Shown in pieces: positions 1-6,718 of a stretch of DNA of 15,598 nt. Where the stretch lies: NCBI GenBank assembly GCA_023391725.1, contig JAEWAH010000333.1, positions 1 through 15,598 of the forward strand, written 5' to 3'. The DNA is from Bacillota bacterium (GTDB lineage: Bacteria > Bacillota > Clostridia > Christensenellales > Aristaeellaceae). Position 1 is the first letter of the stretch. Each line of letters starts with the position of its first letter. The position numbers and the translations under genes are program-made. A model generated the notes under the pieces. It saw only the letters and a program-made list of their open reading frames with translations, was not told where the DNA came from and did no database searches.

Positions 1-139
1 TAACGATGGGCACTGCCACCTTCAGTTCCCTTTCCGGGTACTTGACCGCCACATATTCCCGCTGGGGAAGGCCCAGCAGCCCGGCGGCCTTTTCCAGCAC
101 CTCCAGCATGTTATCGTAGGGATTGTAGTTCGCGCTCAT
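1..139 (-). CDS. Glu/Leu/Phe/Val dehydrogenase family (glutamate dehydrogenase), N-terminal part only
   Basis: This is the first 46 codons of a gene that runs off the left edge. The translation begins MSANYNPYDNMLEVLEKAAG and continues through a KYPERELKVAVPIV segment. The N-x-Y-(D/E)-N-x-L start and the KYPERE-L-x-V motif are characteristic of the N-terminal oligomerisation region of glutamate dehydrogenases, which interconvert glutamate with 2-oxoglutarate and ammonia in the cytoplasm. The start ATG (139-137) is preceded by an AAGGAG ribosome site at good spacing. A possible promoter lies upstream on the minus strand: a TGC-TAATAT extended -10 at 212-220 without a good -35. Cofactor preference (NAD or NADP) cannot be read because the nucleotide-binding domain is outside the window. 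Leucine or valine dehydrogenase is less likely, since those lack this N-terminal signature. Confidence 0.85.
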   Translation of the reverse strand, partial: MSANYNPYDNMLEVLEKAAGLLGLPQREYVAVKYPERELKVAVPIV

Positions 140-314
140 TGCGAATCTCCTTCCTGCGAAAAAGCCGCATTACTATTCTCAATATCAAAATCAGCCCGTA
201 TTTGTAACCTTATATTAGCACTTGAAGAACACGCCGTCTATAGCCGGACGGCCCTCGCGGCATGTATACATTGTCCGCAACCTCAAGCGTTCGCAATCAG
301 CGTAATAAAGGGAT

Positions 315-350
315 GCGGGGAAGGGCCTTTCTCAAAAAGCCCTTCCCCGC
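315..350 (-). terminator. Intrinsic terminator of the ABC exporter gene
   Basis: A perfect 12-bp stem, GCGGGGAAGGGC (315-326) with its complement (339-350), encloses a 12-nt loop that can add A-U pairs. On the minus strand it is followed by ATCCCTTTATTACG, a modest U-rich run; the plus-strand side has none. It starts 17 bases beyond the stop codon of the exporter gene. Confidence 0.75.
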
Positions 351-366
351 ATAAGTCCCTCCTGTG

Positions 367-2103
367 TCATCCTTCCATCGCGGCCTGGTAGAGCCGGGCG
401 TAAGCGCCGCCTTTTTGAAGCAAGGCTCTGTGCGTGCCTTCCTCGGCCACGCGGCGGTCCTCCATAACGATAATGCGCCTGGCATTGCGTATGGTGGACA
501 AGCGGTGGGCAATGATGAAGGTGGTGCGCTTTGCCATCAGCCTTTCCAGGGATTCCTGCACCAGCCGCTCGCTTTCGTTGTCCAGGGCGCTGGTGGCCTC
601 GTCCAGGATCACTATGGGCGGGTTCTTCAAAAAGACGCGGGCAATGCTGATGCGCTGGCGCTGGCCGCCGGAAAGCTTGACGCCCCGGCTGCCGATATCC
701 GTATCATAGCCATTGGGCAGCCTTTCGATAAAGTCATGGGCGTTGGCCTGCCTGGCGGCTTCCATCACCTCCGCGAGGGTGGCATCCGGCCGACCGTAAC
801 GGATATTTTCCAGCACGGAACCAGCAAACAAGTATACATCCTGCTGCACGACGCCAATGCTTTTGCGCAGATCCTTCAATAGGATATCGCGCACATCCAC
901 CCCATCCAGGAGAATTCTGCCCTCCGTTACATCATAAAACCTGGGAATCAGGGAGCAAAGAGTCGTCTTGCCTACGCCGGAGGAGCCCACCACCGCTATG
1001 GATTCTCCTGCAGAAACGTCCAGCGAAAAATCCTCCAATACCGGTTCCTGGTCTTTCTTGTAATGAAAAGTCACGTTGTCAAAGGTGATCTGCCCCGCAA
1101 CGTGATGAAGGGATATGGCATCCTCCCGGTCGCGGATATCGGGCTGGGTCTCCATCATTTCCATGAACCGCGCAAAGCCCGTGCTCCCCTCCTGATATAG
1201 GCGGATGAAGTTCAAAATGGTGTTGATCGGCTCGTTCAGGCTGGAGACGTACATCATAAATGCCAAAAGGTCCGCCAGGTCCATGGCGCCTTTAAGGATG
1301 GAAACGCCTCCGAATACCAGAATTACCAGCGTGAACAGCTTGGGGAAGGCTTCCATCACCTCGTAGAAATAGGCTTCGTTGTGGTATACATCCTTGCGGC
1401 TGGCTAAAAACCGTCCGTTTTCCACGGCGAATTTATCTTCCTCGGCCTTTTCACCGGCAAAGGATTGCACCACACGGATACCCGACAGCGAATCCTCCGC
1501 CTGGGCGTTGACATCGGCAATCCGCTCGCGGCTGCGCTTGTAGGCGGCCTTCATCTTTTTGTTGAAGTACAGGGCGTACAGGAGCATGAGAGGGAAGAGG
1601 GAAAAGGCCGCGAAAGTCAGCGTCACGTTGATATTGATCAGCACAATAAAAGCGCCGGCGAACTTGATGATGAACATCACCACATCCTCCGGGCCGTGGT
1701 GAAAAAGCTCCGTCATGGCCAGCACATCATTGCTGAGCACCGACATCATCCGGCCGATCTTCTGTTCATCATAAAACGAAAAGGATAGCTGTTGATACCT
1801 TGCAAACAGCTCGGCCCGCATCCGTGTTTCCATTTTCGCGCCCATGATATGGCCTTGGGAAGTGTAAATCATGTTGCAGCCGATTTGCAGAAGGATCAGC
1901 GCCAGCATTCCGCAGCCGGCCGCCAGAATTTGGGACATGGCGGCGTCGTTTGCCTGCGTCAGCACCTGCTTGGTCATATACCGGGAAAGGATGGGCAGCA
2001 GCAGCGTGATCCCGGCGGATACAAGCGCGCAGCCCATATCCAGGGAGAAGATTTTTACGTGGGGCCGGTAATACGAAAGAAATCTTTTTAAGCGAGCGTT
2101 CAT
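367..2103 (-). CDS. ABC transporter, fused permease and ATP-binding protein (MsbA/LmrA-type exporter)
   Basis: A 578-residue half-transporter expected to dimerise in the membrane and export drugs, lipids or peptides with ATP. The first ~310 residues carry about six hydrophobic membrane segments of the type I exporter fold. The C-terminal domain has Walker A GSSGVGKTT (~373-381), Q-loop VVQQD (~418), signature LSGGQ (477-481), Walker B IVILDEATSALD (~497-508) and switch His in IIAHRLST (~533). The length is normal for the family. The frame is open back to 2331, but the start chosen is ATG 2103-2101 because GAGGAG lies five bases before it and the protein then begins at the usual family position, MNARLKRFLSYY. 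The extra upstream codons cover an intrinsic terminator and a separate leader-peptide frame. The gene is single, so it would be a homodimer or pair with a partner encoded elsewhere. Substrate unknown; the leader suggests an antibiotic or other ribosome-targeting compound. Confidence 0.9.
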   Translation of the reverse strand: MNARLKRFLSYYRPHVKIFSLDMGCALVSAGITLLLPILSRYMTKQVLTQANDAAMSQILAAGCGMLALILLQIGCNMIYTSQGHIMGAKMETRMRAELFARYQQLSFSFYDEQKIGRMMSVLSNDVLAMTELFHHGPEDVVMFIIKFAGAFIVLININVTLTFAAFSLFPLMLLYALYFNKKMKAAYKRSRERIADVNAQAEDSLSGIRVVQSFAGEKAEEDKFAVENGRFLASRKDVYHNEAYFYEVMEAFPKLFTLVILVFGGVSILKGAMDLADLLAFMMYVSSLNEPINTILNFIRLYQEGSTGFARFMEMMETQPDIRDREDAISLHHVAGQITFDNVTFHYKKDQEPVLEDFSLDVSAGESIAVVGSSGVGKTTLCSLIPRFYDVTEGRILLDGVDVRDILLKDLRKSIGVVQQDVYLFAGSVLENIRYGRPDATLAEVMEAARQANAHDFIERLPNGYDTDIGSRGVKLSGGQRQRISIARVFLKNPPIVILDEATSALDNESERLVQESLERLMAKRTTFIIAHRLSTIRNARRIIVMEDRRVAEEGTHRALLQKGGAYARLYQAAMEG

Positions 2104-2142
2104 GCATTCTCCTCTTTCTTTTTCGCACGAATATAAGCATGC

Positions 2143-2175
2143 AAAAAAGCACCTCTGCAAAATCAGAAGTGCTTT
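2143..2175 (-). terminator. Intrinsic terminator inside the exporter leader
   Basis: On the minus strand, AAAGCACTTCTG (2175-2164) pairs with CAGAGGTGCTTT (2157-2146) as a 12-bp stem with one G-U pair and a 6-nt loop. The run TTTTTTGC follows directly, a classic rho-independent terminator. It lies about 40 nt before the exporter ATG and downstream of the exporter promoter, so it would stop exporter transcription unless disrupted. Confidence 0.8.
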
Positions 2176-2207
2176 AACACAGAAGGCGAATACACGCCCG
2201 CGTAAAG

Positions 2208-2273
2208 CTAGATTGCCCGTAGGATCGGGCAATACGACTTCCGATTCTGCATGATGCTTGATCTGGCTGTCAT
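2208..2273 (-). CDS. Leader peptide of the ABC exporter, 21 codons
   Basis: ATG at 2273-2271 sits seven bases after AAGGAGG, the strongest ribosome site in this neighbourhood. The frame runs 21 codons to TAG (2210-2208). The peptide begins MTARSSIMQN and ends SYCPILRAI. It is in a different frame from the exporter. Its codons 8-13 contain the antiterminator strand, and its last seven codons and their surroundings form the 2212-2233 hairpin. I recognise no known regulatory peptide. A stable protein product is unlikely; the likely role is to let ribosome position set RNA folding. The near-perfect ribosome site and its placement between a promoter and a terminator are the main support. Confidence 0.65.
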   Translation of the reverse strand: MTARSSIMQNRKSYCPILRAI

Positions 2274-2301
2274 ACTGCCACCTCCTTCGTTTGATAGACT
2301 T

Positions 2302-2331
2302 ACTATAACCCATACCTGCCGCCGCTGTCAA
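2302..2331 (-). promoter_or_regulatory. Promoter of the exporter leader
   Basis: On the minus strand, TTGACA (2331-2326) and TATAGT (2307-2302) are separated by 18 bp. This is close to the vegetative sigma consensus. Transcription would start near 2295, about 22 nt before the leader-peptide ATG. Confidence 0.7.
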
Positions 2332-2346
2332 GCAGGATTTTCCCTC

Positions 2347-2421
2347 CCCGTGGGCCTGTAAACCAATGGTTTACACGGGTGTATATCAGCTCAGCCGTAT
2401 ACTGCGTTCATGGCCATGAAC
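2347..2421. repeat. Two palindromes between histidine kinase stop and exporter promoter
   Basis: GTAAACC-aat-GGTTTAC (2358-2374) is a perfect 7-bp inverted repeat, flanked by CCCGT (2347-2351) and ACGGG (2375-2379) that could extend it across a bulge. GTTCATGGCCATGAAC (2406-2421) is a perfect 16-bp palindrome just beyond the kinase stop codon. Neither has a T-run, so they are poor intrinsic terminators. The first lies 16 bp upstream of the exporter -35 and could equally be a protein-binding site. Both could also be end-of-transcript structures of the kinase mRNA. Confidence 0.45.
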
Positions 2422-2426
2422 CCACT

Positions 2427-3860
2427 TTACCGCATCAACTCAAACCAGAACGTGCTTCCTTCATGAAGACGGCTTTGCACCCCATACTTTGCTTTGTGCA
2501 TTTCAAGGATACCCTTTACAATAGAGAGCCCCAAACCCGTACCGGCCTTATCGCGCTTATGATCCTTGGCCTTATAATATCGCTCCCAGATTAGCGGCAG
2601 TTCCTCTTGGGCTATGCCCTGGCCATGATCGCTGATTTCAACTCGAACAGTATCCGTAAGCCCTTTCACACGCACATAGACCGTCTTGTCAGTACCAATG
2701 TAGTTCATCGCATTGCCAATCAGGTTGTACAATACCTGGTCAAGGCGCAGACTGTCAGCCCGGGCCATCTGGTCTGGTTCAATGTCTGTGTGAAACGCGT
2801 ATCCCTCGTTTGAAAAGAGCGGTGCAAATCTTGAGATAATGCGTTCCACAGCCTCGCTCACATTCAATTCTTCCAGCACAACTGATGCGCTCCCGGATTG
2901 CACAACGCTTAATGATAGGATGTCGCTTACAAGCCTTGAAAGCCGTTCGGCCTCGCTTGTGATAACATCAAGATGCTTTTCGCGTTTTGCCTTGTTGTCC
3001 CCGCTGATGTCCCGTATCAGTTCTGCATACGCTTTGATCATCGTAATAGGTGTTTTTAGATCATGGGATACATTTGCGATCAGTTCGCGCCGCAACCCCT
3101 CCACTTTGCCAAGTTCATGGCTGGCATAGGCGAGGGTGTCTGACAATTCATCTAGCTCGGTGCAGAATCCCTTGTCGAATGATTCGGGAAATTGGCCGTG
3201 CGCCAATTCGCCGGCTTCCCGTGTGATGGCCGCAACAGGCCGTGTAAACTTTCGTGCAATAAAAAACGCGATAACCAAGCCCATAATGAGAGCACCAATA
3301 CTGACATAAAGGAGCTGACGCCGCAGGATCTCAATGGTTACGCTCAGCGGGTCAAGAGGTGTGGAAATGTACAACACCTCATTGGTAAGCAGCGCGCCAA
3401 GAACCAGCGTCTTAGCACCTGAGGAACCTGATTCCATTAAGTAGCGCACGCGTCCATTCGCACTTTTTTGCAGCCTTGAGAGGAAATCAGGATAGTCGGA
3501 AGGCAGGCCCCGCATCATACCGGCCATACCTGTGCGCCCGCCCATACCACCCATGCCACCCATTTTCCTTGCGCTCATATGTTCATCAGTCGAATAGATG
3601 ATGCCGCCATTTTTGTCTATCACATATACCAGGATGTTATTATCGTATGCAGCCTGATCAAGCTTGTCTTCAAAGTCCGGATCCTGATGCTCCGATACTA
3701 ATTCGGCTGCCACCTTTTCAAGTTCGCGGGTCATCATGCCTTCATATAAGCTTTGCAGGAACACAGTCTGCAGCAGCCACAAAAGGCACAGGATAATTGC
3801 CGCAAACAACGTGAAGTATGAAAATAGTTTGATGCCAATCGAATGCTTGTCAAGCTTCAA
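2427..3860 (-). CDS. Membrane sensor histidine kinase with Met/Gly-rich extracytoplasmic loop
   Basis: A 477-residue two-component sensor. Residues ~11-35 form the first membrane helix and ~183-203 the second, with a ~145-residue extracytoplasmic domain between. A HAMP linker follows (~204-256), then the phosphoacceptor region with H266 in NVSHDLKTP, and a C-terminal ATPase with N-box NLIGNAMNYI, DHGQGI and GTGLGLSIVKG. The start is TTG (3860-3858), which overlaps the 3' end of the response-regulator gene by 11 bases; GAGGGGTGG upstream serves as ribosome site. Overlap implies translational coupling with its partner regulator. The outer domain carries a run of Met and Gly (about 95-118, containing MGGMGGMGG and GMAGMMRG) that could bind Cu(I)/Ag(I) or contact the similarly Met/Gly-rich secreted protein encoded upstream. 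Kinase identity is sure; the signal is inference. Confidence 0.93.
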   Translation of the reverse strand: MKLDKHSIGIKLFSYFTLFAAIILCLLWLLQTVFLQSLYEGMMTRELEKVAAELVSEHQDPDFEDKLDQAAYDNNILVYVIDKNGGIIYSTDEHMSARKMGGMGGMGGRTGMAGMMRGLPSDYPDFLSRLQKSANGRVRYLMESGSSGAKTLVLGALLTNEVLYISTPLDPLSVTIEILRRQLLYVSIGALIMGLVIAFFIARKFTRPVAAITREAGELAHGQFPESFDKGFCTELDELSDTLAYASHELGKVEGLRRELIANVSHDLKTPITMIKAYAELIRDISGDNKAKREKHLDVITSEAERLSRLVSDILSLSVVQSGSASVVLEELNVSEAVERIISRFAPLFSNEGYAFHTDIEPDQMARADSLRLDQVLYNLIGNAMNYIGTDKTVYVRVKGLTDTVRVEISDHGQGIAQEELPLIWERYYKAKDHKRDKAGTGLGLSIVKGILEMHKAKYGVQSRLHEGSTFWFELMR

Positions 3861-4533
3861 ACTTGTATCCCACCCCTCGGAGCGTGATAATATAATCGCG
3901 GTATGTACCCAGACTGTTGCGCAGCAGCTTCACCTGCGCATCCACGGTCCGGTCATCGCCGTAGTAATCGTAACCCCAGACCGCGGAGAGAATCTGTTCG
4001 CGAGTCAGCGCTATGCCTTTGTTCTTTGCGAAATACGCAAGCAGTTCGTATCCCTTGGGTGTAAGATCAGCTTCCTGTCCATCCACTGTCACGCTGTGCC
4101 CAAGCGTATCGATATGCAGGCCGCCAAAGGCAATCAAGCCCGGGCTTCCTTCCTTTTTCAAAGAACCTTCCGCTGCCTGATGCCGCTTTACAATCACATT
4201 CACGCGTGCCATCAGTTCCTTGGGTGAGAAGGGTTTCACAACATAATCATCCACACCCATCTCGAAGCCGAAGAGCTTGTCATATTCTTCGCCGCGTGCG
4301 CTCAGCATCAGTATGGGGATATCTTTTACTTTTCTAATTTGCTTCGATGCCGAAAACCCGTCCAGTCTGGGCATCATCGCATCCATAATGACGATGTCAT
4401 AGTCATGTGCGCGGCACATTTCCACCGCTTCCATGCCATCCCGTGCCTCATCCGCCTCAAACCCTTCAAATTCCACATATTCGCGTATGACATCACGGAT
4501 CCCGGTCTCATCGTCCACGATCAAAACTTTCAT
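3850..4533 (-). CDS. OmpR/PhoB-family response regulator
   Basis: A 227-residue DNA-binding response regulator and cognate partner of the overlapping kinase. The receiver domain has acidic D7-D8, phosphoacceptor D51 (IVIMDAMMPRLDG), S78 in MLSAR and K100 in VVKPFSPKEL. The C-terminal winged helix (~130-227) has the LTPKGYELLAYF, LTREQILSAVWG and RTVDAQVKLLR motifs of the OmpR class. The frame extends upstream to 4554, but ATG 4533-4531 is chosen: it gives the canonical MKVLIVDDE start and has GGGAGG eight bases before it. It is first in a two-gene operon with its own promoter. Targets are not shown; the upstream secreted-protein gene and the downstream exporter are the natural candidates. Confidence 0.95.
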   Translation of the reverse strand: MKVLIVDDETGIRDVIREYVEFEGFEADEARDGMEAVEMCRAHDYDIVIMDAMMPRLDGFSASKQIRKVKDIPILMLSARGEEYDKLFGFEMGVDDYVVKPFSPKELMARVNVIVKRHQAAEGSLKKEGSPGLIAFGGLHIDTLGHSVTVDGQEADLTPKGYELLAYFAKNKGIALTREQILSAVWGYDYYGDDRTVDAQVKLLRNSLGTYRDYIITLRGVGYKFEA

Positions 4534-4568
4534 GCATTTTGCCTCCCATGGCATGGGATTTTAAGGAA

Positions 4569-4597
4569 ATTATAGCATAGGCTGAAATTTGGGACAA
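4569..4597 (-). promoter_or_regulatory. Promoter of the response regulator-kinase operon
   Basis: On the minus strand, TTGTCC (4597-4592) and a perfect TATAAT (4574-4569) are spaced 17 bp, and TGC directly before the -10 makes it an extended -10. It lies between the terminator of the upstream gene and the regulator ATG, so the two-gene operon is transcribed on its own. Confidence 0.75.
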
Positions 4598-4616
4598 TGA
4601 AGCCGGCAATAAATAC

Positions 4617-4637
4617 AGGGCGGGAATGACCCGCCCT
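4617..4637 (-). terminator. Terminator after the secreted-protein gene
   Basis: The stem AGGGCGGG (4617-4624) pairs with CCCGCCCT (4630-4637) around a 5-nt loop. On the minus strand GTATTTATTG follows, moderately U-rich. It begins about 20 bases after the stop codon of the secreted-protein gene. Confidence 0.7.
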
Positions 4638-4658
4638 TTACTTGAGAACAGATTGATC

Positions 4659-5471
4659 TCAGTTCCTGTTGCACATCCTGCCCTGCACGTAGTTGGTATT
4701 GTCATTAGAATAACCATTCTGGCACTGGCCATTGCCCATCATTCCCAAACCGAACCCGCCGCTGCCCACAAAGGCGATACCAGCACTGCGCAGGGAGTTG
4801 TTCAGCGTTTTACGCGCTTGCCCAAGTGTGGCAATAGCCGTCTGGATAGCAGAGTTTGAGTTCGCATTCTGGGCGATTTTCGTCCACAGATCGCTCTGTC
4901 CCTGTGCACTTAACGCATCCGCCTGATCTTGGGTTAACTGGCCTGCATCAGCGAGTGCCTGCATGGCCGCCTTGCGATCGTCACCAGTCTTCGCATTCGC
5001 CTCATAAAACGCTTTGTATTGATTGGCAGTCCAGCTTGCCTGATTGAGATCGGCAAGGGACTTGAGCGCGGTGCGCTGCGTACTATAGGCATCCACATCA
5101 GCCTGCGAAAAAACATTGGCAGTCACAAGATCAGAAAGCACGGCATCCTCTACCTGTTCATACAATGTCACCGCGCTATCATAGGCGGCCTTCTGTTCTT
5201 CGGTAAGTAAGGTAGTATCAACGCCGGAATAGCCAAAGGCGCAATTTCCCGCGAAGTTATTCCCCATACCATAACCGCCCATGCCAAAGCTGCCGCCACG
5301 GTTGTTCATTCGTCCGCGTCCCATCATGCCTGACGAAAGTATAGACGAGGCGGTTGTCTGGCCTGCAGCTTCCGCCAGAACTACGAACGGAATGGATACT
5401 GCCAGCACCAATGCGATCAGTGCAACTCGCCTTTTCATTCCCCGGTTTACGAAATCCTTCAAAGTTTTCAT
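4659..5471 (-). CDS. Secreted protein with Met/Gly-rich ends and a DUF2680-like helical middle
   Basis: About 270 residues with no recognised enzyme motif. A basic N-terminus and hydrophobic stretch (~13-33, ending FVVLAEA) form a signal peptide. A Met/Gly/Asn/Arg-rich segment follows (about 47-73, with GMMGRGRMNN and FGMGGYGMGN). The helical middle has LTEEQKAAYDSA, VFSQADVDAY and GQLTQDQADAL, reminiscent of DUF2680-type secreted proteins. A second Gly/Met-rich tail with two Cys follows (GFGLGMMGNGQCQNG). The start is uncertain: ATG 5471 has GGGAG directly against it. TTG at 5462 has that same site nine bases before it, and ATG at 5438 gives the shortest signal peptide; only the N-terminus changes. 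By analogy to CpxP/Spy/ZraP, it may be a periphery sensor or metal/misfolding chaperone tied to the neighbouring two-component system. That is inference. Confidence 0.7.
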   Translation of the reverse strand: MKTLKDFVNRGMKRRVALIALVLAVSIPFVVLAEAAGQTTASSILSSGMMGRGRMNNRGGSFGMGGYGMGNNFAGNCAFGYSGVDTTLLTEEQKAAYDSAVTLYEQVEDAVLSDLVTANVFSQADVDAYSTQRTALKSLADLNQASWTANQYKAFYEANAKTGDDRKAAMQALADAGQLTQDQADALSAQGQSDLWTKIAQNANSNSAIQTAIATLGQARKTLNNSLRSAGIAFVGSGGFGLGMMGNGQCQNGYSNDNTNYVQGRMCNRN

Positions 5472-5525
5472 CTCCCATCCATTTTTCCACTCATTCTGTG
5501 GATAGGCTAAATATAGCGCCGAAAT

Positions 5526-5553
5526 AAGATAGGAGTATGAAAGCCTCTGGCAA
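5526..5553 (-). promoter_or_regulatory. Possible promoter of the secreted-protein gene
   Basis: On the minus strand TTGCCA (5553-5548) and TATCTT (5531-5526) are spaced 16 bp, between the DUF488 gene stop and the secreted-protein start. The match is only moderate, and read-through from the DUF488 gene is an alternative since no terminator is visible between them. Confidence 0.3.
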
Positions 5554-5571
5554 ATTGTATGAAATCGCTTT

Positions 5572-5949
5572 TCACAATTCATCTTTTTGCTGCTGCTTTT
5601 CAAGGAGATACTGCCAAAGAACTGCGGCATGGTTGAGCGTCTCGCTCTTGGCACTATAGACAAGTGTCAAATTACCAGCCCTCGCGATTTCAAGCAAATG
5701 CAGGACAGCCAGCTGCTTTGCAGGCACTAAATCAAGCTCGGCGCGATAAAGCTGAGAAAACTCAAGAAAGTTCTCGGCTTTATGCCCGAACCAGGCCCGA
5801 AGCGAAGGACTCGGCGCAACGTCTTTCAGCCATTCGTCAAGCTGTGCCTTTTGCTTGGAAACGCCTCTTGGCCATAAGCGATCGACCAGCACCCGCGTTC
5901 CATCCGCTTCGCCCTCAGGCTCATAAATGCGCTTGATTTCGATGCTCAT
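5572..5949 (-). CDS. DUF488 family protein (YeaO-like)
   Basis: A 125-residue cytoplasmic protein. Near the start it carries IKRIYEP and TRVLVDRLWPRGVSK, then LDEWLKDVAPSPSLRAWFGH and a C-terminal LTLVYSAKSETLNHAAVL. These are the hallmark blocks of the DUF488/YeaO family, whose biochemical role is not established. The length matches the family. The chosen start is ATG 5949-5947 with GGAGG eight bases upstream; a GTG three codons earlier would sit against the ribosome site. It is the last gene of the minus-strand cupin/Ric/hemerythrin cluster, about 220 bases after the hemerythrin gene, so a link to oxidative or nitrosative stress is plausible but only positional. Confidence 0.85.
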   Translation of the reverse strand: MSIEIKRIYEPEGEADGTRVLVDRLWPRGVSKQKAQLDEWLKDVAPSPSLRAWFGHKAENFLEFSQLYRAELDLVPAKQLAVLHLLEIARAGNLTLVYSAKSETLNHAAVLWQYLLEKQQQKDEL

Positions 5950-6172
5950 TTGGCACACCTCCCATCCGGCAGCGGAATCGCTCCGCTATATAGATGTACC
6001 CTGATTGCGCCCACGTAAATCCGTTGACAAAAAGATGAGATTTGCGTTCGGAAATAAGCGGTTCCGTACGGCTGGCAAGGCAGAGGGTGCGTGGTTGACT
6101 GGATATAGCGGCTATACTGAAGCCAAATGAAAGGGCTCCGGTTCGTTTGAGCATGCTCTTTGGCATCAGGTA

Positions 6173-6718
6173 CTATGATCTTTTCAAGTATTTTTCCTCA
6201 AGCCTATGAAGGGTCTCGTGCAGTTTTTCATGGGTTCCCTTTCCCATGACTTCTTCCTCGAACCCCTCAAACTGGTCAAGCAGCTGCTTTTGCACATCCC
6301 ACGGCAGCTTCTTATCGCCCGCCGGAAACAGCACCGAATTTTCTTTGTCGATGTGAGCGCGCATCAATTGAATGTAGCCGGCCGCAGCCTCCGCGAACCT
6401 ATCGGCCTGCAGCGTACCCATATCGGTGGATGCCACCATTTCAGCAATATACTGCCTGCCTTGGTTGTGTTCAAGAAGCATTTGACCGATGGGCCCCCTG
6501 GGTATGCTAGCCCTTTCCATGGCGGGAAACATGAGGCCTTCTTCTTTCCCATGGTGGCATTTGTCGGCGAACAGTCGAAAGAAATTGACCATTTCTGCAG
6601 CATCCTTGGCATCTATCGTGCCTTCCTGCCCGATCACGTCGGTCATCTTCTCCAAGATGTCCAAGCCAAACAAGACGCCCTCGTGCTCTTTTTTCAGGTC
6701 CTCGCTTGCATACTTCAT
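6173..6718 (-). CDS. Hemerythrin-like (HHE) domain protein
   Basis: A 181-residue cytoplasmic four-helix-bundle protein. The di-iron ligand pattern is visible: H12 (KKEHEG), H55-H56 with E60 (CHHGKEEGLMFP), H84 (LLEHNQGR), and H122 with E126 (AHIDKENSVLFP). These residues bind two irons and, in the family, O2, NO or peroxide. This stand-alone form, as opposed to a domain fused to a sensor, resembles proteins found near Ric/YtfE genes. The start ATG 6718-6716 has GGGAGG eight bases upstream. It follows the Ric gene by about 140 bases with no obvious terminator, which suggests co-transcription. The likely role is to buffer or sense O2/NO in an anaerobe; ligand specificity cannot be told from sequence. 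Confidence 0.92.
   Translation of the reverse strand: MKYASEDLKKEHEGVLFGLDILEKMTDVIGQEGTIDAKDAAEMVNFFRLFADKCHHGKEEGLMFPAMERASIPRGPIGQMLLEHNQGRQYIAEMVASTDMGTLQADRFAEAAAGYIQLMRAHIDKENSVLFPAGDKKLPWDVQKQLLDQFEGFEEEVMGKGTHEKLHETLHRLEEKYLKRS

Larger units (their letters stand above)
2104..2295 (-). promoter_or_regulatory. Transcribed leader of the ABC exporter: candidate ribosome-mediated attenuator
   Basis: From the predicted start of transcription (about 2295) to the exporter ATG there are ~190 nt. In order they contain a consensus ribosome site, a 21-codon peptide frame, a hairpin at 2212-2233 (ATTGCCCG with CGGGCAAT, 6-nt loop) covering the end of that frame, a small GGCG/CGCC hairpin (2185-2198), and an intrinsic terminator. 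TGCAGAATCGGAAGT (minus strand, 2251-2237), inside the peptide frame, can pair over 15 contiguous positions, two of them G-U, with ACTTCTGATTTTGCA (2170-2156). The latter is most of the terminator 5' arm plus its loop. The two structures are mutually exclusive. This architecture matches known translation-coupled attenuators of resistance genes such as bmrB-bmrCD of Bacillus; the function here is inferred. Confidence 0.65.

Noticed and set aside
140..300. Fur-like box TGATATTGAGAATAG (minus strand) upstream of the glutamate dehydrogenase gene
   Set aside because: Only a partial match to the 7-1-7 Fur pattern, with no symmetry in the second half.
2104..2331. N-terminal 76-residue extension of the ABC exporter
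   Set aside because: It crosses a promoter element, a separate leader peptide and a terminator hairpin; the ATG at 2103 has a good ribosome site and gives the family's usual N-terminus.
6024..6060. Plus-strand TTGACA followed by AT-rich sequence between DUF488 and hemerythrin genes
   Set aside because: No acceptable -10 at 16-18 bp and no plus-strand gene downstream.
5921..6166. 81-codon minus-strand frame between the hemerythrin and DUF488 genes
   Set aside because: No ribosome site or recognisable motif, and it overlaps the DUF488 ribosome site and start.
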